A stretch of DNA of 64,000 nt from Ceratotherium simum simum. Taxonomy: Eukaryota > Chordata > Mammalia > Perissodactyla > Rhinocerotidae. The stretch covers positions 18,380,825 to 18,444,824 of the forward strand of contig NW_004454181.1 of the NCBI RefSeq assembly GCF_000283155.1, read 5' to 3'. The position numbers and the translations under genes are program-made. This document shows, in pieces, positions 35,201 through 47,200 of the stretch. The notes below the pieces were generated by a model that made no database searches, had not been told where the DNA came from, and saw only the letters and a list, made by a program, of their open reading frames with translations. Position 1 is the stretch's first letter. Each line of letters opens with the position of its first letter.

Positions 35201-38200
35201 CCAAAGGTGCTTTCTTTTTTTTTATTAAAGATTTTTATTTATTTATTTTTTCCCCCCAAAGCCCCAGTAGATCGTTGTATGTCATAGTTGCACATCCTTC
35301 TAGTTGCCGTGTGTGGGACTCGGCCTCAGCATGGCCAGAGAAGCGGTGTGTTGGTGCGTGCCGGGATCCGAACCCGGGCCGCCAGCAGCAGAGCGCACGC
35401 ACTTAACCGCTAAGCCACGGGGCCGGCCCAAAGGTGCTTTCTTCATAGTACATCACAGACCGTCTTTCCAGTCAGTCTGGGTGGATTTTCCTGGCTCTTT
35501 TTGTTGACTGCAGAGTTCTCCATATTATGAACACTGCCGTCTATTCAGTGCTTCCTCTGTCAGTAGACGTGTAGATTGCCTTCTGTTTCTTCACTGCTAT
35601 AAACAATAGGACAACTGTCCTTTTCCCTATATCTTTGCACACTTCAGTATGTCTGTGAGATATATTCCCAGAGGTGGAATTGCTTTGGTCAAAGGTGTGT
35701 GCATTTAAGATTTTGATAGGTAGCCCTAAATTATCTTGTAGAGGTTTTAACCAACAGCTAATGGGATCCCTTTTTCCTTAAATTGAACTTAATTTGTGGG
35801 GAGCCTTTGGAACCTCTCTTTTCCGTGTAAACCACAAACCATCAGAAGAGGAGCGATGTCCCTCCTCCATCCTGGCCCCTCACCAGTGCCCACCTGTGGT
35901 TTTTCTTCTGTGCTCCCAGCGAGGTGTGCATTGGCATTCCACCTTTCTGCCTTGTCCTGTCCAGGACGCCCAGGTGAGAAATGAGTTTCCAGACTGATTG
36001 CTTTTAAGTCTCCTCAAGCTAGAAATCAGTAGCTTCATCTCTTAGGGCAGCTACCAATAAAAGCCGCTGCCTGCAGGCTGCTGCCCTTGCTCAGGAGATT
36101 CCAGGAGAGGCCTGTCTCTCCCTGTAGACAACCTTACTCCCCCTCACTCCCCGCTGCGTTCCTCCCCTTCCCTCCTGCTTTGATCACTTAGCAGCTGTTG
36201 CTTCTGAGAAGCAGCTTCTCTGACAGCAGGGCACTGGGGCGGGATGAGGTCGCCCCCACTGGAGACTTCGGAAACTTGAAAGCAGTCTTAATCCCTCCTG
36301 GGAGACAAGGATGAAGGAAGGCGCTGCCTTCCTGCCTGGGGAAGTTAAGCGCACCAGCTCTCCCCAAAGCCGGGAGTGCTGGAGAGGCTTCCGGGGCACT
36401 AATTGTAGGCAGCGGATGCAAAGGGCGTGATTTTTCCAGGTGGCCTTTTTCCGGGGTCTGCTTCGGACAAGGCATGAGATTTATTTGTAGGATTAAACCC
36501 AAGTCTGCAAGGAAATGTGGCTGTCCCTGCCCAGGAGATAATTTAAGAGCTCCTGCGTCTCACGCAAGGGTGGCCAGGAGGAATACTGCATTTCCTCCCT
36601 GCCGTGGTTTCACATTTCAGAAAGCAGAATGGGTCTTACAGTTAATGTGTGCACTTAACATGACCATCGTTTATTATTTCCTCCAAAAACCTGCTGCAAC
36701 ATCGATGGTGCATCTTCTAATCAGTGGCATTTCGTTGGTGGCCACACAGCGCAGGACGGACTGGAAAAAGTGGTCTGTCACGTGAGGGCTCCCGCCGAGT
36801 TAATCGGGGCTCGGGGCTCCAGTGCTGCAGAGCAGTGAGTGAGGACATGGTGATTTTCCATTTCCTGTTCCCGTCTCTGCAGACTGGCAGGCTTAGAGCT
36901 ATTTCGGGGGAGGGATTTTGTGTGAAGTGCCTGTCGGACAGCTGGCTGGGCTGGAACTCAGAAATTGTACAGTTTGCCATAGCAAGTCTAGTGCCCAGAC
37001 TTGTTTGTCCAGGGCCTGGGGTTCTGGTCTCTGGGTTTTTTTGTGGGGAGAGGGAATCTTAAGTTGCGTGAGTTAATTGAACATTCAGTCTTCAGGAGCC
37101 CTTGATCCCACACAGGTGAAACATTCCAAACACATTTATTTGACCTCTGCTGTATGCCTAACGCTGTGTTCAGCCCCAGGGAGATAGTGGTGAACAAAAG
37201 GAACGTCTACAGTCCCTGTGGTTGAAGATGATTCATTCTACACATGTACCTACTATGCGCTGAGCCAGGGAGACAGTGGAGCACAGAACAGATCAAGTCC
37301 TCGTCCTAAAGAAGCAGCCTGAAGCCAGGCTTTACCAACAGGTCTCTGGGCACGTGCCAAGAACAAGCCAGTCACCCTTCTAAGAAAGTCCGAATGTCCT
37401 TACAGTTAGGAGAACAGCGTGGCTCACACAGTGGGAAATGACCGGGATACTGACGTCAGGCCGTTTGTCTGCTGGGAGCTAGGCATTCGACTTTATTTTC
37501 TTTTTGTTTGCTTTAACCTTGATCCCTCTCTGTAGTGAACCCTTGTGTCCTGCGGTACCTTCTCTCCTGTTACGGCCAGGATTGCATTTTATACCCATTC
37601 TCCTGTTCATGCTGGAGGCTGAGAGGGCAGAGCTCTGGAGGCCTTATTCTCTAGGCCCCTTGTTCCCGTGGAGAACCAGCCGGAGAGTTTTCCAGAGTAT
37701 GGCTCTTCCTTGCCTCGCCTAGGAGACTCGGGCTCCACGTAGTGGAGAGTCCACGCCCCTGGTCACAGCAGACTGCCCCTCACTGGGCACCCACTGCCTA
37801 GTCAGCATGGGTGGTGGTTGAACCAGCAGGGCAGCTTCGGTTGGTTTTAAAACCACTTTCAGACCCGAGGGAAATATACCAGCCTGTTGCACCCTGGGTG
37901 GTGAGATTAGAGATTATTTTGACATGAGGTGTGTTTGCCTGAATTTTCACGATTGTCTTCAAGGAGTATGCATTGCCTCTCCCTGCCTCCTAAGTCTTCA
38001 TTTTAATTACAAGCATTTTGGTGTCTAGACAGGAAAAGTCTCTCCTTCGTCACTGTCATGTTGGGGTTTCTAGGACTCTTCTAGGAAATGCTGACACCCC
38101 CTGACTTGTGGGTACTTATAAAGCAGATTCATGTTGGGATAGGCTTGGACTAGGGCATACCCACGTTCCAGAACCTTCTCTGGCAGTTACTCTGCCAGTT

Positions 38201-41200
38201 CTGGCCTCTAGGGTCCCATCATGACATCTTGTCTTCTGAGAAGTTTAAACCATTTTTCCTCAGCAGGACAGTGATATTTGTTCGTTGTAGAAAGTTAATA
38301 GAAAAAATATAAATAATAAAAATTACTTGCAAACTCACTACTTTTTTTCCTGTAATCAGAATTTGGGCTGGAGGGCAGATCTTGACCTCAGTGATCATGG
38401 AACGGCTAATATATATTGGGTGTTTCTATACCAGGCTGTGTTCTGAGTTCTTTGCGTGGATTTACTCATTTAATCCTTAAACAATCCTGTGAGGTAGGCA
38501 GTGTCATTTTCCCTGGTTGACAGAAGAGGAAAGCGAGGCTCAGTAAGTTAAGTAATTTGCCCATGGGCACACGGCTAGGAAGGAGCGTGGCTAGGATGGC
38601 GACCCAGGTAGCCATCCCCGAGTCCTTGTTCTCAGCCACTACACAACAGCAGCCTTTGTCCTACAGGCAGCTCACCTCCTTGCTTGGCTGCACCAGGAAG
38701 ACCCGGGCCAGCAGATGGAGAGGTTTCTGGGGCACTCCTGGCTGCTCTGCTCTCTGAGCCTGCAGAGCTGCATGTTAACTGATCTGGACGGAAACTTCAG
38801 CCCTCAGGACCAGGTCTCGTGTCTGGAAGCAGCTCCCCTTTTAACCTCGAGAGAAGTGGCCAAGATTGCCTCTCTCTCTCTTTCTCCCTGCTCCCAGCTG
38901 AGGCTGGAACAAAGGACCCAGCACCCCTGATGTCCACGCCTTGGGCACTGCAGCCCAGAAGGACTCACTCTTTGCTCTTCCTCAGCCGGCAGCCCCATCA
39001 GGCCTGGTCCGGAGCAGCCTCTGGTGAGCTGGGAATGAGCATTCTTCAGAGCAGTGACCATTACAGGAGAGGACTCCATTCCTCTGCACGAAGCACTTGC
39101 TCGACCCTGGCCCCAGATGCCAGCCATGTACAAGTGGCCCCCACCCCACAGACCCTGCTTTTAGACAGTCGGTAAAATCATTTGCGTCTCATAAAGTAGA
39201 GCACAAAGGAGCCAGGGGTTTGCTGGGGCCACCATGTGAAGTCATTGCAGCAGTTGCTCCATCCTGAGACAGGGAAGTCCTCACAGCCAGAAGGGAAGCC
39301 GGTGTGTGACCCAGCTGGCTGGATGCCACCTCTGACCTGGAAGGCAGTTTTACAATTTCCTTCTGAAGAAAATAACCACCCGCAACCCCACCTGTAGTCT
39401 CTGTTTCCAAAGTTGGACTCAGGAACTGATTCAGCCTGTCAGAAATGTGTTTTCGTTCATTCCTTCAATATTTATTGGGCCCTACTCTGTGCCAGAGACT
39501 GGAGGTGCGGCCATGAACAGAACAGCCTTGCTTTTAGGAGAGAAGGGAGGGAGACCCTGTAAGACAGCGTGGGGATGGGGGCTTTATCTGTTTTGTGATC
39601 CACTGTCTCCCAGGCTCAGCACATAGCAGGTACGTGTATGTGGAATGAATCTTCAACGACAGGGTCTGTAGACATTCCTTCTGTTCACCACCACCCCCGC
39701 GGCGCTGTAACCCGCTGTAAGGACCTTTTTTTGTGTTCTGAGAAAGCAAGGGAACTCAGCCAGGGAAGGTCCCAGGTCCACCTTCAGGCCAGGTCTACCC
39801 AGCAGGCCCCTGAAGTCCAGGTATGGCTGGATTGTAGGCTTGTTTCTGTAGGATGTGTCCCAACCTCCAGATCCCTAAAGGGGCTGGAGCTCGTGGACGT
39901 GGCTGCAGCAGGTCCCCACCCCCTGTGGTCTTCACAGCTTCCTCCCTTCCCCGAAGACCACCGAAGCACTGTCGTATAGCTGCAGGGTTTTCTTGCTCTT
40001 TCCCTGGCTTCCTCTCTCCCCGACATCACATCCTGTCTGGAAATTAAACTGGCATTCCTCCTGTGACTGTGATTGTGCTGTTGGTCCTGAATCAAGCAGG
40101 GGTTTATAAAGCAGAGCGAGTTCCAGGGTTTGTTGAGCCCTGGGCGCCACTCTCAGCATGCTGAGCCCTCGTGTCGTCCTCACCACAGTTCTGTCTGCTT
40201 CTATTATTCCCATCGCACAGGCCCGAGAGGTGGAGACTTGCCCCAGACGATGCAGCCAGGGAGTGGCCGAGCCTCTGGGCACCCAGGACGATCAGAGTGC
40301 ACGCGCTGCCCCTCTGTGCTGCATCGAGAAGTAAAACAGCTTTTCAGAGGGCACTGTCCTCAGAGCAGTTCCTGGCTTCTCCGTCAAATTGCTCAAAATC
40401 TGTCTCAGAAAGACACTTGTCTACTGGACATATGAGCAGTGCCCCCTTTGCGGATGAGTAGGAAGTGCCCTTCTGGCCTCCAGTAACTACAAAAAGCCAG
40501 AGTTTTTTAAATAAAAAAGCTGGTTTGGGCAGAGAGGGAGGGGGATCCATTATTATAGAAAGTATCCCGTTAGAGATTCACTCTTCAACTTCAGTTCTGT
40601 CATTGGAAGAACAAACGAAGTCCTGTTGATTATGCAGATCTTTTTCATGGAAAAGGCTCTGGAATTAAGTTACTAAGTAGCATAAGCAGAGGGGAGGATG
40701 AAGACAAGGGTGTTTGCGCAGAATGGGGCCATTCCATAGGGAGGGGCCGCAACTGGCCTGACACCCACATCCATGGGAATTCCTGCACCCACATAGATGT
40801 ACCCATTATGGAGACTTTCCCGGATAGCAGGGATCCTCGAGGCTGTATCTGAGATTTCTGGCTTGTGGTATAGAAAGCTGTGGACTTTGGAGCCGTTTAT
40901 TCATTCATTTAAAAAACACAACTCTTAATATATTAAGTATTGACTTTATGCCAGATGCCATGCCTGGCGGCAGGGATCTATAATGTTCTACAGGACAGAT
41001 GTGGTCCCTACCCTCATGGAGCAGCCAGCCAGACTTTTCATTTTGCTTTGTCCTGTACCAGCTGGGTGGTTGGGGCAAATCACTTAACCCTTCTGAGCTT
41101 CTGACTCCATGTGGGAAACACTCCCAGCCTCCTGGGGTTGTTACCGGAATGAACTGAGAGCACGTGTGAAGGGCATAACAAGCACAGCCCGTGGAGGCTT

Positions 41201-44200
41201 CCCCTCCCTGAGGGCTGCCTGCGTGTAGTGCTGCCTGCTGTGCTGTGCTGTGCGCAGAGCCTGGCATGCAGCGGGGAACCACATGTGGAACTCCCTGCCC
41301 TCCCGAGCTTACATCCTGGTGTGCCTCTTGCTAACCAGCTGGGTGACCCATCTGGGAAAGGCCTTGGACCCCACACTCCCCTTTGCCTCCCTCTCTGTGG
41401 ACCTTGGAACCACCAGCTGGAGGGTGGGAGTTCAAGGTCACAGTCAAGGGTAAGGAGGCTGGAGTCACTCTAGTGTCCACTCTGGGCGTCCAGCACAGCC
41501 TGGCCAGTGGGATCAGGTAGGGGTGGGGGAGCCTTTTCTTGGGCTTGTTTCCATTCCTTTTCCAGAGACTGTAAGAAAATGTCTTGTAGCATCAGCTACC
41601 AACTCTAGTTCATCTCTGCCCAACTAACAGGACTTTAGAAGATCCCAGGTCTGGGATGCAAAGAATACACACCATGTTCAATAAATAACACAGCAGCGGC
41701 TGTTACCATTTCTGGAGCCCTTCCTGCGTGTACAGTCACGTGACCTGCGCTCCTCGGGCCCTCACCACCACTCTTTGACATGTAGGTTTCCGGGTGATTG
41801 CCTGAAATCATGCAAGTTGTAACAGGGAGGCAGAATGGGAAGCCGGCACCTGAGCCTGAACTTGAGGCCCTTGGAAGGGGCATTCTCACCTGTTTCCAAC
41901 CCGGCTCCCAGAATCCGGCCTCCCCCACGTCACGGGATCCTGGGCCATCATTAACTATTCTCAGGACAAGCTATAAATAAAGCTGGCAAGTTCTGGTGGC
42001 CACTTCTCTCCCCTCTGAGGAAGGAAGAATCTGAGAAAGAATTAGCATCAGAAAGGTCTCCATTCAGCCTGGCCCTGCCTGGGAACTAATGGGCCCAGGG
42101 CTTCCTCCCCTAGGAAAAGCCCTTTTCACTAGAGCTTTCTCTCTCTTCTTGGGTCCCCAGCACTTCTACTGCCCAGCACTTCCCACAGTCACCCAGGATG
42201 ATGTCAGACCCCACCTGGAGGGTCGGGCAAGGCCAGAAAGCCACTGGGGCAGCGCTTCATCCCTCTGATTCCATTTAACATCAGCACCTCCCTCCATTCC
42301 ATTTAACATCAGCACCATACAGCGTAGGGCAGGGGGCTGGCGGCTCAGGGGTGTGGGGTAGCCACGGGGTCTCAATTCCTGATTAGATTTTGTTTCTCAT
42401 TCTCAGATGAAAAGAGGGAGAAAAAAGACTAAAATAGGAGAGTGGCCCTTCATGGGGGAGAGTAGCTGTGCCCACTTTTAAAGAAATTGCATTTCTTGAG
42501 GAAGGAAGAGTAGCAGCTGTTGCTTTAAAACCTGGTTCTCTTTAGAAGGAAACTTGGGCCTCATCTCGGAGCCTCTAGCTCTGGGCAGCAGGGAGCCCTG
42601 CATGAGTCTGTCAACAAGCATGGAGGACTGTTGAGGGGGTTAACTGGGAGCAGTAGGTAAAGCAGCCCATCCAGTGGGGTGTGAGCAGCGCTGGGCCTGG
42701 CGTCAGAAATGGGGCAACACTGACTTTTCACAGAGTCCTGTTCTGTGCTGTTTACCTTTCTGTTTAAGAGTTTTTCTAAAGGCAGGGTAAATGGTGATGA
42801 CTGTTGGAGGCGGGTAATGCATTCATGGGGGTTCATTATAATATTTTCTCTATTTTTTTTAATTGGTATATTTAAAAATTTCCAAAATAAAGCAGGTTGG
42901 TTTATTTTTTAAGCAGTTGAAAGTATTGCTTCTCTTGGCTCTAATTCAGAAAAGTCAGGAATCTTGTTTGGTCTGCTTAAGGCTTGATTGCTAGGACAGT
43001 AGGTGGAAGGAGAAGAGCCTGTCTGTAGAGTAGTCGGTTCATCGAGACAGAAAGGAGAATGGTGGTTACCAGGGGCTGGGGGCGGGGGAACAGGGACTTG
43101 TTTAATGGGTATAGAGTTTCAGTTTTGCCAGATGAAAGAGTTCTGGAGATTGGTTGCACAACAATGTGAATGTACTTGATGCCATTGAACTGTACAGTTA
43201 AAAATGGTTAAAATGATAAATTTTGTTATGTGCATTTTACCACAATTTTAAAAATGCCGTTTAAAAAAAAGAAAAGCCAGTTTGTGAGTGTCTTTCTTGA
43301 GGCTCGCTGGATCGACAGTGTTGCCACTGTGGCCTAGTCCTGTGGTTAAGAGTTTAGACCACGTGGCTGGACTCATGGTCATCAGTCCACTAACTGTGTG
43401 ACCTGCTGGGGATCGCCCAGGAGCTCTGTGCACCAGCCCTTGGGAGCGGCCGGAGGAATCAGTCAGCCAGGTGTGCAGAGGGTCCTAAAAGGCATTGTTG
43501 TGAACATCCAAAAAGAAAAATGTGGATGGAATGATAGAATTGTTGAAAATTCTTTTTTAACCCCTATGTAATAATTTATTCAGGAGAGGATCATCCATGG
43601 ATGCCAAACCATTGAGTTAAAGGTTGGGAAACAGGATATTCACAGAGTCTCAAGGTGTCACCTCACAGATTACTTATTAATTTCACAGGAAAATGGTACC
43701 TTTTTGTGTGTGTGTGTGAGGAAGATCAGCCCTGAGCTAACATCCATGCCAATCCTCTTCTTTTTGCTGAGGAAGACTGGCTCTGAGCTAACATCTATTG
43801 CCAATCCTCCTCCTTTTTTTTTTTTTTACCCCCAAAACCCCAGTAGACAGTTATATGTCATAGTTGCACGTCCTTCTAGTTGCTGTTTGTGGGACGCGGC
43901 CTCAGCATGGCGGGAGAAGCGGTGCGTCGGTGCACGCCCGGGATCCGAACCCGGGCCGCCAGTACCGGAGTGCACGCACTTAACCGCTAAGCCACGGGGC
44001 CGGCCCGGAAAATGGTGCCTTTAAAATGGAGAGACCTAATGTCACCACCACCTTGACCCAGCGATCAAACGTAGCATCGCTATTTGCTGGGACAAACTGA
44101 TGTTAAATAACTCCCGAGGTGATCTGGTAAGAAGCACAGTTCTCTTGCCCACGCTGTCTGATCATGAGGAAGCAATGAGGCAGTCCAGAAGATGGGGCAT

Positions 44201-47200
44201 TTACAGACAACTGGCCTGGAGTCATCCAGAGAGTCGGTGTCATGAAAACAAAAAAGGTCACTAAAGAGAGCTAACAGACACCATGTGTGAGCCTTGTTGC
44301 ATCTGGATCCAAAAGAACAAAGGTTATAAAAGGCATTTTTTGGGCCCTTGGGGGAAAGTCAAATGTGGACTGAATATTAGAAACTGTTATTGCATTAATG
44401 CTGATGTTCTTAGGATTGCTAATAGCATTATGATAATGTAGGAAAATGACCTCAGGGATGGATGATGACGTGTCCAGGGGTGGCATGTCACATCTGTAAC
44501 TTAATTAGAAATGGTCTAACAAAACCAGTTTTTATACACACACACATAGACACGCGTGCGCACACGGCAAATGTGGCTCCGTGTCAGCAGTTGGTGCATC
44601 TGGGCGAAGGGTCATCTGTGTTCATTGTTCTATTCTTTTGTCTTTTCTGTGGATTTGAAAATTTTCCAAATAAAAAGTGTATCGAAGGAGTCGAAGAGAG
44701 TCTGTGGCTCTTGTCTGACTTGGAAAGATGTGGACTTCTGTCCCCCACCCCTCCCGGGGGACTGCCTGAAGATTTCCAGGCATCTGTTGTCTGTGCCATT
44801 TGTCGATAAGGAGCAAGCAGCTGAGTGGCGGTGTTTGGTGGCTTGTTGGTGGCGGCGCTGGGGACAAAGGGCCGGCCCCATTCACAATCATGGGAGGAGG
44901 GGAGGAAACGTCTGTCAGGCACGGGCAACACCAGGAAACTTGTAAAATGTTTTCTGGCTGCGAAATGTATTCTGCTGGGGAATAGTTGCTAAGCCGGGCT
45001 TGCCGGCCAGCAATTAAAAGCAGGGTCTTTGAGGTGACTCGTGGATGTGGAGCTAAGTTCTCACATGAGCTTTTCCTCTGAGCCTCCGGGGACCGGAACA
45101 GAACCTACCTGGGAGGATCCAGTGCGTGTCCAGCACAAAGCACAGTGCCCGGCCCAGCATGAGGCTCTGTGCGTTTCCGTTTGTTGGGCACTTCTTAAGC
45201 ACTTTCCATTCGGCTTGGCTATTTCATCCCCACATGGAGCATATTCCTGGATAGGAAACAAATGGCCTGTGGAATTTAATACTGTTAGGTCCAGAGCCAA
45301 CTTGCTGAGGATTCAGACCCAGCTCTCCCGGACTCTGGTCTGCAGTGTGGTGGGTTCCCAAAAAGCACAGCTTGGGGAGCAGAGGGAGCCGGTGAATTCA
45401 GATTCCTCAGTCATCCGTGGCACCTTCTGTTGGAGGGTCATCCTCTTGGGCCTGGTGGCTGGGGAAAAGGCAGAGCTCTGAAAGGTTTGAAAAGCACCAA
45501 GGGCAGGGAGGAAACCAATCTGACTGAGCACGCCTGCTGGTTGGGATGGATTGCTGGCTGCCGGCAATGCCCTGGAAGGGTCTTACCGCCACCCGCAGTG
45601 CAGTGCACGTTTCTGCTGGGATGTGACCCTTACCAGGCCACCTTCTGCTCCAGGGAAGAAGAGCGCTCCTGTCTACTGAGTGCCTGCGAAGAGTGTTGGC
45701 CCAGTTCAGCGCAAGGTTCAAGGAAACCTTGACAATTTTGCAAAAAAAATATTTTTTCTTTTTAAGTTGCACAAAATACATAATCATTGGAGAAAAATGA
45801 GAGAATACAGGTAATCAGAGATCATCAGAGAACAGTTCAAATGGGCCCAAATCCCACTATCCGGAGAGAACCGTTTATTCTCTGAACGAATATTCATTGA
45901 GCACCTAGTATGTACTGGGACCTGGGGGCACAGCAGCGAATGGGTTGGACATGGTTCCTGTCCTCTAGGGGCTGAGACCCATTAATGACCTATTAAAAGT
46001 CAGGTGCTGGCCATTAATATTAATGCTTGATATTAAACAAGCAGTCTGAGTGGGAGAAGTGCCTTGATGACATCCATTGGCCTCTGAGCTGAACTCTGGA
46101 GGACACATGACACGGTGGGTGAGGGGTCGAGCACTCCCAGGTGGAGGAGGGGTCAGACTTCCATGGGGAAGGATCCTCTGCTTGGGGAGGGAGAGCCTGG
46201 GGATGAGGCTGCGGAGGCCGGCAAGGCCTGGTCAGCCAGGCCCCCAGGATTTCCAGCCGTACAAGAGGCTCTCCCCCTTGGGCAGCGTGGACCTTGCCTT
46301 TACCTGCCTGAGTTGCCCGAGCGTGCAAGTCAAGGGAAGGTGTATGCTATGGGGGCAGTGCTGTGCCAGGCTGAGCTGTGATGGATAGGGCTCAGGAAGG
46401 AGACGGAGTCTGTGGGTGCCGTGAGCTGCTTAGGAACCTGTCGGCAGTCGTCTCTGCTCCCGTGTGTACATTTCCACTCGCTCTGCTCCTGCCCATCAAG
46501 ACCAGAACTTCACTTCAACACCATTTGCCCACTTAGTGGGCTGTTGCCTGGCTCGCTGAAGATGGAGACACTGGCCTCCAAGAGTCGGTGTTTCCTTTCT
46601 CAGTGATGTTTTCTGAGGCCTTCCTGAGAAAGGTATTGTGTCTGCAGGAGGGCAGCCTGTAGCAGTTACTTCCTTCTCTCTCCTAAGAAGCGTGAGACTG
46701 ATGAGAACTGGGTCAGAGGCTCTCCCAGTCATTCACAGGTGTGTGGAAGCTTTGCTCGCTGCTCCCTTGATCAGCACACACGTGTGCCTGGAGCTCTGCC
46801 CGGCAGCCCCATGGCCTCTGCTGACACTTGCTCAGCAGCTGCTCTGTACCCTGCGAGGCTGGGCCTGGAGGCCACAGGTGACCAGACTGAGGCCAGGCCT
46901 CATGGCTCAGCATCTGATGTGGGGGTCAGGCGGTACGTGGGCACTGTGGTCAGGGAGGGCTTCCAAGGGTGGTGACTCTGAAGATGAAGGACAAGGCTGA
47001 GTGAAGAGGGGGTGGGAAAGGGCGTTCCAGACAGAGGGGCTGCATAGACGAGGCTTGTGGGCAAGGAGGGCACGGTGCCTTCAGAGAACCGCAGTGACGG
47101 AGGCCACAGCCAGGTGTGCGTGGTTTCCCCAGAGGGAGGCGTGTTGAAGCTGGGAGGTCCCAGCAGCCACCTGCAGAGCCTCCCACAGTGGAGGCTGCTG

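Larger units (their letters stand above)
34138..35790 (-). mobile_element. Old L1 3' region carrying three insertions
   Basis: L1-type pieces lie at about 34138-34199, 34483-34555, 35179-35202 and 35444-35790 ('cagaggtggaattgctttgg', 'agacgtgtagattgccttct'). Between them sit an ERE, a Tigger element and another ERE, so the L1 is the oldest layer. Confidence 0.55.
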
